From the NCBI RefSeq assembly GCF_918797505.1, contig NC_092793.1, positions 69,063,660-69,127,659 of the forward strand: DNA of 64,000 bases, in the 5' to 3' direction. This DNA comes from Bemisia tabaci. Lineage: Eukaryota; Arthropoda; Insecta; Hemiptera; Aleyrodidae. Below are positions 1-9,839 of this stretch, in pieces. A program made the translations under genes and the position numbers. The first letter of the stretch is position 1; each line of letters begins with the position of its first letter. The notes beneath the pieces were generated by a model. It was not told the origin of the DNA. It was given only the letters and a program-made list of their open reading frames with translations, and made no database searches.

Positions 1-99
1 AGAGTAAGGAAAAAATTGCTAAATACATGCGAAACAATTTTTTTTGAAAATTGGATGAATCCTAGCGTGACGGTGAAATGGTTAATGAAGCGTGAGTAA

Positions 100-372
100 T
101 TGGGGTACGGGTATCGGCCGCGTTGGGACCCAAGGCCCATTGTTCTTCGTGACGCCGACGCAGTGATCAGGAGCGTGGGGACGAGAGGGCTTAGTGGACT
201 CCTGTATGAGCCACGTTTAGCAAATGGTCTAATGAGTCTCGAGGCTCATCACAGATTGCACTTACCACTATCCTGGTGGCCCCGGCTATCAGAGCAAGGA
301 GTACCAACTTTTGAAAAGGATAACAGTGTTGTGGAGATATGTCAAAGCAACGTTGTGAACAAAACGGAGTGA
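100..372 (+). other. Unrecognised GC-rich open frame near the window edge
   Basis: The first 370 bases are clearly richer in G and C than the flanking DNA and keep one frame open for 90 codons, ending in TGA at 370-372. The frame has no ATG at its head; the first in-frame ATG is internal. I recognise no domain. It could be an exon piece or a fragment of a retroelement entering from the left of the window. The composition shift is seen directly; any function would be a guess. Confidence 0.2.
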
Positions 373-1159
373 GTGAAATTCTCATTCAAGGAGTGCCGAA
401 CTGGTCAGCCATCCTCGAATCAGTTCGCTTGCTTCCGCTTATATATGCATATTTTAAATCAGCGCGCCCCATTCTAAGGTTTTTTTAAAAAAAACCAAGA
501 AACGTAGACTCTTGGTATTCATTACACATAAACTAGCGAGCCCCAGAATGAGAAACAAATTTTAATCATTATTATTGACGGATTAGTAAACTTTTTACAC
601 GCTTTGGAAAATCTCAGAAGTTCGCGGTAGTCACTTTTCGGTAAGGAACTAGGGGACTCGGTTATTGTATCGAGGGGGGGGTCGAAACGATCGCAAAGGC
701 GGTATACTACATTTAGGGTCAGAGAGCTTATAGCGATGATACAATGGCAAAAAAATCCATCCTCACTAGTTTTTTTTTTACCTTGAGTAATAATTTTAGG
801 CCAAAGATATCTTGTCAAATGGCTTTTTAAAGATGGAGGTAATCGTAAAGAACAATGCCAAAAAATCTGCGTGCCAAAAAATTCCCTTAAACCTGTGAGG
901 TAAGGACAAATTACATAACTTGAAAATTATGAAATATTCAACGACCTGTTGGCTATCAGGTAAAAAGTGAAAATTTTGGGTTGTTTAATACTGTTGGGAA
1001 ATGAATAGCGCCGTAGATAAGGGAAGCATTGACTTGAAATAAATATCAGAAATTGGATCTTGCCACTTTGTTCCAGAGTAAATTTCGTAAATAAAATTTA
1101 GCGTCAGATTTCGCCCCCCCCCCCCTTTTTCATTCGTGTTAGCCTCCAGGCTACTTGTA
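373..1159. other. No gene seen; contains a 12 C homopolymer
   Basis: AT-rich sequence with stop codons in all frames. The only distinct item is a run of 12 C at 1114-1125. Confidence 0.5.
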
Positions 1160-1345
1160 ATACTTTACTTGTTCTCTAGAAAACTAATCAACGTAATTTC
1201 TTGAAAACTTTTCTTGTTTTTCTTATTTGTCAGCAGAGTATCGGTATCAATTCCAATCTTAATTTTCTTCGAACAAATTAGATAAAAGCGGAAATTTTGA
1301 AACACGGCAACAAAGATATGTGGTCTCGCATATTGCCGATCGATA
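1160..1345. mobile_element. Degenerate fragment of the 'ATCGATGG' foldback MITE family
   Basis: The segment resembles the body of the neighbouring 1381-1649 element (a 'tttcttgaaaacttttcttg' type core, then 'acaaagatatgtggtctcgc' and an ATCGAT-like end near 1335). It is too degraded for firm boundaries. Confidence 0.3.
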
Positions 1346-1380
1346 CTATGTTTGTGCATACAGTTGTAATATTAATGAAG

Positions 1381-1649
1381 GTATATCGATGGCGAAACCA
1401 CCAAACCATGTATCTCGTATGCGCGAGTTAAAAATCTCTGCTCCCATTTTATTTTTTAAAGGAGAACGAATCAAAATCATTCTTTGAAGTTTTTTCTCAG
1501 AATTTGCCTGGCACAGAGAAGAAAAATCACAAAAGTTTTTAGAATGGACGCGCGCTCAGTAGTTCTCCATTAAAAAAATGAATTATGACAGGAAGTCTGC
1601 AACGTCTGGGACCGAGATACGTGGTTTGGTAATTTCATCATCGATATAC
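1381..1649. mobile_element. Foldback MITE, 'ATATCGATGG' family, copy 1
   Basis: The ends are inverted copies: the left end reads GTATATCGATGG then a GAAACCACCAAACCA stretch, and the right end reads TTTGGTAATTTCATCATCG then ATATAC. The inner arms contain 'atgtatctcg' and 'cgagatacgtgg'. About 269 bp, no coding capacity. At least six more copies occur in the window (17091, 18239, 19797, 37400, 58797, 59944), which makes this one of the most frequent repeats here. The superfamily is not resolved; a TA target site is possible. Confidence 0.7.
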
Positions 1650-2180
1650 TTTTTCCGCTCATCAATGCGTTCCAATTAGATTTTAAAACCTGCATGAGCG
1701 CGTATTTTTTACGTTCAAGGAAAGAAACTGGAGCAGAATGATGTTACACCCTTGTAATGACACGTGCCCCCGACGTAAGAAACAATCGGAAATAATTCCA
1801 CAATACTTCCGCTTTTTTTTAGGCAAAAATTTGTAAACAATAGATGCATCTTCATTTCTGGAATACTAGTTCATTGTCACTGAGCAGTTTTCCCCCTGTA
1901 CAATATTATCAAGTGTACTCCATACAACGGGAAACAGTTTTTGTTGAAAAATTCGCATTAAGCGGTGTAGAGGTGGAATTGAATAGATTTTAAAAATTCA
2001 AGGTCTGTGGCCGCCTCTAATTTTGAGAGTCAGTGCGTGTAACACACTCACCGTTGATTACTTAGGACTTCGCATCATTTTTTGAACTACACTGTCAGGT
2101 ACGTCAATAATACTTTGCTATCAGTGTAATAATTACCAACACTTGCATTCTTACGAAAAGTATAGTAAAGGACTGTGCAT
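1650..2180. other. No gene or repeat recognised
   Basis: AT-rich sequence without long frames or clear repeats. Confidence 0.45.
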
Positions 2181-2342
2181 CACTGATAAAAGTGTGGTAT
2201 AAGGTAGATTGATATGAGTATGGTAAATGCTACCAGATGTCTGGTTATCTTTACCCTACAATATCACTGTGTTAAAAAGGCAGTAGATTCATGATAGAAT
2301 TTACCATACATCTAGTAAACTTTGCCATACCTATTTTCAGTG
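2181..2342. mobile_element. MITE, 'CACTG...GTATGG' family, copy 1
   Basis: It starts CACTGATAAAAGTGTGG and ends CCATACCTATTTTCAGTG, so the termini are inverted. It contains several internal TATGGTAA or TTACCATA words. It abuts a second copy directly. Related to 63610-63819. Confidence 0.55.
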
Positions 2343-2573
2343 ACTGAAAAAAGTATGGGTCGGGCTCAGTAATATATGAGTATGGTAATCAGCAACATAC
2401 TTTGCTGTGAAAGCAAATACCATAGCTCTGATATATCAGATTCACCGAAAGTACAGGAAATGCTACAAGATGTTTGACTATCTGTACCTCACAGTATCAC
2501 TATGTCAAATATCAAGTAGACTCAGGATAGAATTCACCATACTTCGGGTAACATTTGCCATACTTTTTTCGTT
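2343..2573. mobile_element. MITE, 'CACTG...GTATGG' family, copy 2
   Basis: It starts ACTGAAAAAAGTATGGG immediately after copy 1 and ends GCCATACTTTTTTCGTTG. The internal text parallels copy 1: 'tttgactatctgtacctcac' here against 'ctggttatctttaccctaca' in copy 1. Confidence 0.5.
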
Positions 2574-2628
2574 GAAATACATGATAAAACAGAACACATT
2601 GTAAAACTTCATTACTCAGATTTGCAAA

Positions 2629-2973
2629 TTTATTCCAGAAATTTTAAGCACCTAATTACTTACGGAAAATACTAGATTCAGAGAAAAATTTTAGATCTTA
2701 ATAAAAAATTAACAATCAAAGAGCAAATCGCAAAAAATGAATATAGATTTAAAAATATCTTGTGGAATATCTTAATTTAAGGCATTTATATTTTGTCGCG
2801 TCTTTGTAGGTAAAGTTCTCCACAATGGCGCAGTAAGCCAATTGGACGTATTTCGTATTTCTATCAAACGGAACTAAGCGCCAATTTGAGTTCCTTTTGA
2901 GGAATTTAGAATGCCGGATAGCGCGTTTTGTCAAACGGAACTAAGCGCCATGGAAAAGCATTGCGAGTATAGG
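2629..2973 (+). repeat. Left copy of a 340 bp direct repeat
   Basis: This 345 bp segment recurs at 5919-6256 (338 bp). The only length difference I see is a 7 bp CGTATTT duplication in this copy. It includes the left half of a palindromic MITE that is complete in the right copy ('attggacgtatttc', 'aaacggaactaagcgcca'), so this copy is truncated at the junction with the next element. Confidence 0.85.
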
Positions 2974-3969
2974 GGTGATTTCACGATAACAGGAATAGTT
3001 AAAATGTGAAATACCTTAGAAATAAAAGTGCACCAATTTTAACAGGATTTCATTACCTCATTTTAAAGGTATTAAACTTCCTTTTCCCAGCTTTGGCACG
3101 CTCTATAATGATTCAGTGCAAAGTTAAAGTGATTGATAAATAAGCCATTGAATCAGGTATCAGCGCTTCCCGCGGGACTGCTGGAGGTCCACGCAAACAA
3201 GGCGGCCCTGCCAAATTGTGTCGGTTACGTAACAGACGCAGCGTAACCGACACTCAAAAATGTGAGATTAAAGATGATACAAAAGATGAAACTTGGCAAT
3301 TCTTGAGTTGTGACGTGGAATTAATGCTGCCTTAAAAGTTTTCTAGACTTTGGAGACTTTCTTTTAGTTAAATACTATTAAATTGAGGTTTTTGCGTAGT
3401 GAGGAATTAGTGCTACACACGTAAAAATCACTGGTTTTCATAAAAATTAAAGTTTTCATTGTAAAAAAAAGTGACTTATCAGTAATGGTTTTGTCAAGAA
3501 GACTTCAGCGAACAATTTGATGGCAGTTTTGAAACTCCTGACTCCATTTGGCGAGATAAACACTGCACTTAATACAACTGCAAAAATGTGTTGCCAAATG
3601 TGGCGACACCTCTTTCTTATGACTTTTCTCACTCAATAATAAACATTTCAGTTCAAACTGGCAATTTTCTTGAACACTAGAGTCTCTTTTCAGCAAATAT
3701 TGCCAAAGAGTTCATGATCAGTACTGATATGTTACCGCAAATTGCTCTTTTGCTTCAAAATCGAGGTTGGCGACGCGTAACCGACCGGACATTTTCGGCC
3801 TTTAAAGTCTCATATTATTAAATATAATAATAATTCATCATAATTTTAAGCATGGATAGGTTCAGGGACATCATTCCTATTGATTAATTAATTTGGTTTT
3901 CAATCGTTTTGCCCTATGTCGTTCATAACCCACGGCGACACGACTATTCCTATTATCGTGAAATCACCC
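2973..3969. mobile_element. TIR element of about 1 kb, non-autonomous
   Basis: 27 bp terminal inverted repeats at 2973-2999 and 3943-3969 start GGGTGATTTCACGATAA and continue AGGAATAGT, with one mismatch. The interior has no long frame. It holds a small palindrome around 3218-3251 (GTCGGTTACG and CGTAACCGAC) and a related CGCGTAACCGAC near 3773. The right end lies one base from the start of the large palindrome at 3971, so the two elements are effectively back to back. The flanks share ATA, which could be a short target duplication. Confidence 0.7.
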
Positions 3970-3970
3970 A

Positions 3971-4886
3971 TACCCAGCCCGGAATGTACGAAACTTTGTA
4001 GGCTGATAGTACTAGTTGAGAGAGGCTTATCCCTAGCTCCGTTTTTGCAGGAGCCCCAGGGAAACAGCGTTGCCATTTTTTAAAGTCGTAACCTTCAAAC
4101 ATCCATAACTTTTGCAGAAATACAGTTACAGAGCTCGTATTTATACCAAAAGATGCAAAAAATTACGCTCTATCGACCTATGCCAAAAAAATTTTAATTT
4201 GACTCCATTGTTGCCACGTTATGGCCATTTTTGTAATTTTCGTAATTATTTAAAATCACGTTACCGCCTAAAAAAGTGTTTGCGGTTGGTGGGGATTGAA
4301 TAAAAACCTGTCGGAATTATTGTTCGTTCGATTCCGCATCCATCGATATATTATACTTTTCTGAGAGACTTAGGGAACACGAGTTATAGCGATTTGAAAA
4401 TTCGGCAACACGCCTGATACCCCAATATTGACGCTCGTTTCGGTACGTTTCGAAACTCCGTGTTAAAGCAAAACGCCTAGACCAAACAAAATTCGAAAAG
4501 TCAGTTCATGTTTTGCGCTTTTTTGAAACTTTCATATGATTTTTAGGAATTCAAGTAGCGGCGGTGTTGCCGGTTTTCAATGAAAACCACCGCTGCGATC
4601 ACAATTTAAAGTAATACTCATTCAATCTTATCCAGCTACATTTGTTAACCTAAACTGACCATTTGCGACATGGTGTTGACAATATTGCCTACTTTCCTTC
4701 GGAATTCGCGTTGAGGCGGAGTTGCCAGTTTTCATGGAAACCACCACCGCGATCACAAAAAAAAAATGTATTACTTATTTAATCACATTCAGCCTTATTC
4801 TGTTGTTGGAATTGTTTATTTATCGAATCGATGGTTTCCTCTATCTCTCTGCAACGGCAGTGGTGACTGACAGTAACGAGATATCG
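3971..4886 (+). repeat. Left arm of a 1.92 kb near-perfect palindrome
   Basis: This 916 bp arm is the reverse complement of 4976-5891. Every checked position pairs with a constant coordinate sum (9862), so there is no net indel. I found two mismatches (near 4806 and 4870). The outer end reads TACCCAGCCCGGAATGTACG. Inside the arm a diverged repeat occurs twice, at about 4545-4640 and 4701-4800, around TTGCCGGTTTTCAATGAAAA and TTGCCAGTTTTCATGGAAAC. The 63-codon frame at 4112-4303 and its mirror at 5559-5750 are by-products of the repeat. Confidence 0.9.
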
Positions 4887-4975
4887 AAATTCAAAGCTAC
4901 CGAATCACTCAAGCGGTCCGATGAGTAGTTTTGGTGAGGGGCCTAGATCCATTGCTCTTGATCTCTATACAATAT
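4887..4975. other. 89 bp spacer at the centre of the palindrome
   Basis: Single-copy spacer between the two arms. It contains no gene. A transcript through it would fold as a 916 bp stem with this loop. Confidence 0.8.
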
Positions 4976-5891
4976 CGATATCTCGTTACTGTCGGTCACC
5001 ACTGCCGTTGCAGAGAGATAGAGGAAACCATCGATTCGATAAATAAACAATTCCAACTACAGAATAAGGCTGAATGTGATTAAATAAGTAATACATTTTT
5101 TTTTTGTGATCGCGGTGGTGGTTTCCATGAAAACTGGCAACTCCGCCTCAACGCGAATTCCGAAGGAAAGTAGGCAATATTGTCAACACCATGTCGCAAA
5201 TGGTCAGTTTAGGTTAACAAATGTAGCTGGATAAGATTGAATGAGTATTACTTTAAATTGTGATCGCAGCGGTGGTTTTCATTGAAAACCGGCAACACCG
5301 CCGCTACTTGAATTCCTAAAAATCATATGAAAGTTTCAAAAAAGCGCAAAACATGAACTGACTTTTCGAATTTTGTTTGGTCTAGGCGTTTTGCTTTAAC
5401 ACGGAGTTTCGAAACGTACCGAAACGAGCGTCAATATTGGGGTATCAGGCGTGTTGCCGAATTTTCAAATCGCTATAACTCGTGTTCCCTAAGTCTCTCA
5501 GAAAAGTATAATATATCGATGGATGCGGAATCGAACGAACAATAATTCCGACAGGTTTTTATTCAATCCCCACCAACCGCAAACACTTTTTTAGGCGGTA
5601 ACGTGATTTTAAATAATTACGAAAATTACAAAAATGGCCATAACGTGGCAACAATGGAGTCAAATTAAAATTTTTTTGGCATAGGTCGATAGAGCGTAAT
5701 TTTTTGCATCTTTTGGTATAAATACGAGCTCTGTAACTGTATTTCTGCAAAAGTTATGGATGTTTGAAGGTTACGACTTTAAAAAATGGCAACGCTGTTT
5801 CCCTGGGGCTCCTGCAAAAACGGAGCTAGGGATAAGCCTCTCTCAACTAGTACTATCAGCCTACAAAGTTTCGTACATTCCGGGCTGGGTA
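4976..5891 (-). repeat. Right arm of the 1.92 kb palindrome
   Basis: Reverse complement of 3971-4886, ending CGTACATTCCGGGCTGGGTA at 5891. Such near-identity means a very young foldback insertion, ongoing gene conversion between arms, or an inverted-duplicate assembly artefact. No clear target duplication is visible. Confidence 0.9.
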
Positions 5892-5918
5892 CATTTTTCG
5901 CCTATATGAATAACCCTC

Positions 5919-6256
5919 TTTATTCCAGAAATTTTAAGCACCTAATTACTTACGGAAAATACTAGATTCAGAGAAAAATTTTAGATCTTAATAAAAAATT
6001 AACAATCAAAGAGCAAATCGCAAAAAATGAATATAGATTTAAAAATATCTTGTGGAATATCTTAATTTAAGGCATTTATATTTTGTCGCGTCTTTGTAGG
6101 TAAAGTTCTCCACAATGGCGCAGTAAGCCAATTGGACGTATTTCTATCAAACGGAACTAAGCGCCAATTTGAGTTCCTTTTGAGGAATTTAGAATGCCGG
6201 ATAGCGCGTTTTGTCAAACGGAACTAAGCGCCATGGAAAAGCATTGCGAGTATAGG
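5919..6256 (+). repeat. Right copy of the 340 bp direct repeat
   Basis: Matches 2629-2973 apart from the 7 bp indel. It continues directly into the other half of the 'GGACGTATTTC' MITE, so this side looks like the original locus. The two copies bracket about 2.9 kb made almost entirely of the TIR element and the palindrome. Confidence 0.85.
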
Positions 6257-6359
6257 AACGAATGAGCCGGACGCCCGGTTCCGCCGCCAATCCAAGCCCC
6301 TTTCTACCTTCCTCCCCCGATGGCGCTTAGTTCCATTTGACAGAAATACGTCCAATTGG
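6128..6359. mobile_element. Foldback MITE, 'CCAATTGGACGTATTTCT' family, copy 1
   Basis: The left arm (6128-6166) starts CCAATTGGACGTATTTCT. The right arm (6320-6359) ends AGAAATACGTCCAATTGG. Between the arms a second copy of 'caaacggaactaagcgcca' lies near 6217. Other copies: 36603-36689, 41017-41156, 57987-58117, and half a copy inside 2629-2973. Confidence 0.7.
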
Positions 6360-6765
6360 GCAAGTGCTTTAGAAAAAATGTCAACACTGCAACTAAATTA
6401 CTCTAGGCAGAGGGGCTTCTTTGCACTTCAATGTCGCAAAGCTTCATTTGATAAATTACTTATTTACCCAAAAAGGGTTACAAATTCCTCTTGAGAAGTG
6501 GTCAGAGTTGTTTGTGTGATTATATAGTCTAAAATGCCGAATATATTTTTGATGTGAAACAAGGACCCATCAATAAGTAACGAAACAGGTCGCCAGGTGA
6601 GTTTTTGAAACGTTGCGATGTGATAATGCCCCTCTTTAGCACTCCTCCTCTCACTTTTGGTATCAACTCTTTATAAGTAGCTATTAATTTTAAATAAACT
6701 GGAAATATAAGCTGAAATTCCGTTTTTGCATAAAATAGGCCACTCTAAGGTCAGAAAGTCGGTTT
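6360..6765. other. No gene or repeat recognised
   Basis: Nothing identifiable between the MITE and the tRNA-like sequence. Confidence 0.45.
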
Positions 6766-6834
6766 CCTGTGGCGTGGTTGCAGTGCTGGCTCTTTAATCA
6801 GGAGGTCCCGGGTTCGATTCCCGGCTAGGCGGAT
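6766..6834 (+). repeat. tRNA-like sequence (SINE head or tRNA pseudogene)
   Basis: A perfect T-arm is present: stem CCGGG at 6808-6812, seven-base loop TTCGATT, stem CCCGG at 6820-6824. This gives a consensus pol III B box (GGTTCGATTCC, 6811-6821). An A-box-like TGGCGTGGTTG lies about 30 bases upstream at 6770-6780. The anticodon arm region (CTGGC, TCTTTAA, TCAGG) resembles a tRNA-Lys but pairs badly, and the would-be acceptor strands do not pair. It is therefore not a functional tRNA. A tRNA-derived SINE head is likely; no tail is recognisable. Confidence 0.55.
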
Positions 6835-7297
6835 CCAGAAATCATCTCATGAACGAGATATCAACACATTTGTTAACACAGATCAAATGGAAGTTAGATT
6901 AAACGAATGACGTTATTATGTTTTTCATTTAAACTACGTTGATTGTAAACAGTTATATCTTTTTTAGAAAACGATGTCTACACTTTTTTTTCGTGCGATT
7001 CATTTTACTCGAGAAATTTGGATGAGAAAGCATCCTGCCTCCTTTGGTGGTCCTTCCACCGAACGCAAATATGTCGAATAAATTGCTACCAAAAGGGGGA
7101 AAACACCATAAAAATCATAAGCTCTCATCAACTTTGATATCAAATATACTATTACGTAGCAACCCCAGGCAAAGACGGTTCAATAAAACATACAAACAAA
7201 ACCGCGAGCAGCAAAGCTGAAAACACGGATTTCAATTAGTGTGTTTGGTTATCTTAACCCGCGGTTTTGTTACTGTATTCTATTGAATCGACTTCCA
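6835..7297. other. No gene recognised; possible SINE body at left
   Basis: AT-rich sequence. If the preceding tRNA-like head belongs to a SINE, its body would be the first 100-200 bases, but no second copy in this window confirms this. Confidence 0.35.
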
Positions 7298-7441
7298 TAT
7301 GGACTACATTTTGCAATTTGGAACTATATATTCTGGCCCGGTTTAAAAACAACGTATGTGCCATTAGTTTCCCTATGCACGTAAGTGTTTTTTCAGATGA
7401 GCTAGAATTTATAGTTCCAAATTGCAAAATGCAGTCCATAT
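7298..7441. mobile_element. Foldback MITE, 'CATATGGACTACATTTTGCA' family
   Basis: 33 bp arms: the left begins CATATGGACTACATTTTGCA and the right ends TGCAAAATGCAGTCCATATG. The core contains 'acgtatgtgccattag'. A related diverged copy lies in opposite orientation at about 14120-14213. Confidence 0.65.
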
Positions 7442-7485
7442 GATCTCGAAATTGATGACCATATCTCTACTTGATTTCCGTATGT

Positions 7486-7912
7486 TAACAGTGGAAAAAC
7501 AAGGATGAAAAAACGGGAAACAAGGCTAAAAATACACAATTAATGAAACCCGAGACGTTTCGACTCAAAACTGAGTCATTTTCAGTCGGAAACAATAAAA
7601 ATTTAAATGAAAAAACGATAAAAAACCTGAGCCCTACATGGTGGCGGCCGGGATCTGAGAGAAAGAGAAAATTCGATCATTTTCGGTCATCGGTTGCTGG
7701 CATCGATGTGCCTTGTTTGTTATCAATTTTCTCTTTCTCTCGGATCCCGGCCGCCACCATGTAGGGCTCAGGTTTTTTATCGGTTTTTCTTTTAAATTTT
7801 TATGGTTTCCGCCTGAAAATGACTCAGTTTTGAGTCGAAACGTCTCGAGTTTCATTAAGTGTGTATTTTTAGCCTTGTTTCCCGTTTTTTCATCCTTGTT
7901 TTTCCACTGTTA
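7486..7912. mobile_element. 427 bp foldback element, 188 bp arms
   Basis: The arms 7486-7673 and 7725-7912 pair with a constant coordinate sum (15398) across a 51 bp loop, with scattered mismatches. The outer ends read TAACAGTGGAAAAACAAGG. The arms carry ACGTTTCGACTCAAAACTGA and a GC-rich GGGCTCAGG to CGGCCGGGATC block. Mirrored frames on both strands are repeat artefacts. Its right arm ends 115 bases before the start codon of the small secreted peptide gene and could lie in its 5' region. Confidence 0.85.
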
Positions 7913-8026
7913 TCATTGTCTTGGGCTGCTCTTAAAAATTTGTATCTATTTCTGTATGTTTCGATGCAAATATTCATTCAAAATGGGTTTCCAGCTTTCA
8001 TCTTCACTCTCGGAGCTCATACCAAT

Positions 8027-8245
8027 ATGATGCGGACACGGATCATGATCTTCATTGCTGCTATGATTGTGTGCAGTGATATATGGTGCTCCAATGCTAC
8101 TCCAGTTACGGAGTCCGGAACTCTTGTTGTGACGCAAACTGACGCAGCAGCCTATCATCAGGAAGGCGGATTTTTGAAGCGAGAATACTCATACATTTCC
8201 TCTCTTTGGGAGAACTGGTGGTGGCCTCAATTTTACATCTTCTGA
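8027..8245 (+). CDS. Small secreted peptide precursor, Trp-rich C terminus
   Basis: A 72-residue frame starts at tandem ATGs (8027 and 8030) in the context ACCAATATG. Residues 2-24 form a classical signal peptide: basic MRTR, a hydrophobic stretch through IFIAAMIV, and a small-residue cleavage region ending CSNA before TPV. The mature part is about 48 residues. A Lys-Arg pair at 51-52 looks like a prohormone-convertase site. Processing there would release a 20-residue aromatic tail (EYSYISSL then WENWWWPQFYIF). AATAAA signals follow the stop near 8342 and 8365, which supports a real 3' end. The frame is open upstream to 7859, but that part runs through the foldback arm, so I chose the internal start. 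I recognise no family. A venom, salivary or neuropeptide-like role is only an inference from signal peptide, size and dibasic site. Confidence 0.5.
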   Translation: MMRTRIMIFIAAMIVCSDIWCSNATPVTESGTLVVTQTDAAAYHQEGGFLKREYSYISSLWENWWWPQFYIF

Positions 8246-8341
8246 GGGAAACCAGAACTGCCCAAAGTCATCACATGTTACTGAACGTGGAGCCTTGCAG
8301 TTGATCGCAAATTTTGTCAATAGTCAAAACCTGATTGGTAT

Positions 8342-8370
8342 TAATAAATATCGAGAACTGAACGAATAAA
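8342..8370 (+). terminator. Poly(A) signals downstream of the small peptide frame
   Basis: Two AATAAA hexamers, one in 'attaataaatatcg' near 8342 and one in 'cgaataaaggaatag' near 8365, about 100-125 bases after the stop codon at 8245. The spacing suits a short 3' UTR. Confidence 0.4.
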
Positions 8371-8543
8371 GGAATAGAATTAAGAATCAAACGAAGTAAA
8401 ATTAATTGATTCCAAATCCATAATTTGTATTGTGAGCTGTGGTGGCTTGAAAGCAGCAGTACCTAGTTGCGTTTGCTTACAGCACTTTGACTACATTCAG
8501 TCAGTTCCATCATCATATGCATATCAGTGACAATATTTACAGC

Positions 8544-9772
8544 GAGCCGCAGGGTTTCAGGACATTTTGTCAACGATTTTTTGTCCTCGCACCTTTTTAT
8601 CCAGTAGTTTACGCCCACACGTAAAATAAGCAACAGTGACTTGGTCCAAGCGTTATATTTTAGTCGGTATGTAAAATTATATTGACAATATGGAAATGAG
8701 AAATTGAGAGAGAAGGAGGTGTTGTTATGGTTGCTCATTTTCTAAATGAAATGTTATTACTTTCTCCTTTCGAATCATCTTTTTAAAATTGTCCTTGGTG
8801 AATATTTGGTTTTATTTCTATCCTTAAAGTATTTGATGTACAATATACCTTATATATTTATAGGTACTTTTTTTATTTTTTTAATTTTTTGTTTACGGAA
8901 TTATTACTTCATTTTGAAAACATTTATATTTTTAAAACGTGGCAAATATTTGTAAAACTTTTTCCAAGCGGCATTAATCTTAATGAGCCGCAGTTGTGCC
9001 GACAGAAACTGAAAAAATGAATAAAAGAGGGCAAAAAACCAAGAATCACGCAATTTTTTTGTTTTTAACTTATTTGTACATCGATCTTTTAGCGTCAAAT
9101 ACGTCAAATTTTGAGCGTTTGGTTGCGCGTACACCTCGCTGCAGCACAATAAAAGCACAACATGTAAAAGAAAAAATTAAAGTGCTTTGGAAATCATTAA
9201 ATTTGACACGGAACCGCCAATATTTGAAAAACGCACATTATAATATTATTCTCCTTTGATAAATTGATACATATTTTTTTCCCCATCAATTTAAATGAGA
9301 ATAATCAATGCAGAGTGTGCAAACATTTCAAAATCATGAGTTAATGACTATGCGAGTATAAATATTAAAGTCTAATAGAGCCGAGCGGCGTGCTGCCAGC
9401 GCGAGAGGCTCACTGGCACCTACAAACCTAAGTGGATACTTCACGCATTGCACAATGCTTGAAGTATCCACTTAGGTTTGTAGGCGCCAATGCGCGTTTT
9501 GCGCTGGCCGCTCGCCCGCCGTGCGGCGGTGCCTGAAGCAGCTGTTTCACAACAAATGTGTTGCACATTATTATACGAAATTGAACGTATTAAGAATGAC
9601 AGGCATCCTTTAAAAGTACAGATCTTTCCTCGCAAAATAAATCAAGATACTCATCGTACACAGGAGAACTCCAAAACTCCCGTGCCGAAAAAACGCGTGG
9701 ACGTAAATTACTGGAAAAAACAGGTGCGCGGACCAAAAATCGCTAACGAAATGTCCTTTAACCAGCCGCAGT
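8544..9772. mobile_element. 1.2 kb TIR element with central hairpin, copy 1
   Basis: The left end (GCCGCAGGGTTTCAGGACAT, then CGCACC and CCAGTAGTTTACG) matches the reverse complement of the right end (ATTTACG and AAATGTCCTTTAACCAGCCG). This gives inverted termini of about 70 bp with substitutions. A second, right-truncated copy lies at 60918-62000. Frames on both strands are shared between copies, but the match is not protein-specific. No transposase is recognised. The core contains the hairpin at 9415-9488. Confidence 0.65.
9415..9488. repeat. 74 nt near-perfect hairpin inside the 1.2 kb element
   Basis: 36 bp arms around a 2-base centre: the left begins GGCACCTACAAACCTAAGTG and the right ends CACTTAGGTTTGTAGGCGCC. 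The right arm (GCTTGAAGTAT and TTGTAGGCGCC) matches the module that is tandem in the hAT-type elements at 33, 51 and 54 kb. Its size resembles a pre-miRNA, but the arms are too perfect and the context is a transposon. Confidence 0.8.
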
Positions 9773-9839
9773 CGACTATTTCGCTTGGGAAAAGCTTCAT
9801 AACTTTATTCAAAGTGACTTATTGGGAGCAGTAAATTTT

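Noticed and set aside
4112..4303. 63-codon frame identical to 5559-5750 on the other strand
   Set aside because: The identity is due to the inverted repeat; no coding signature.
4722..4928. 68-codon frame with a hydrophobic segment
   Set aside because: It crosses from the palindrome arm into the loop; hydrophobicity is typical of AT-rich sequence.
8996..9259. Frame similar to 61336-61527
   Set aside because: Both strands of the 1.2 kb element show matched frames, so similarity reflects DNA homology and not a protein under selection.
9415..9488. Hairpin as a microRNA precursor
   Set aside because: Nearly perfect pairing, a 2-base loop and a transposon context do not fit a typical miRNA.
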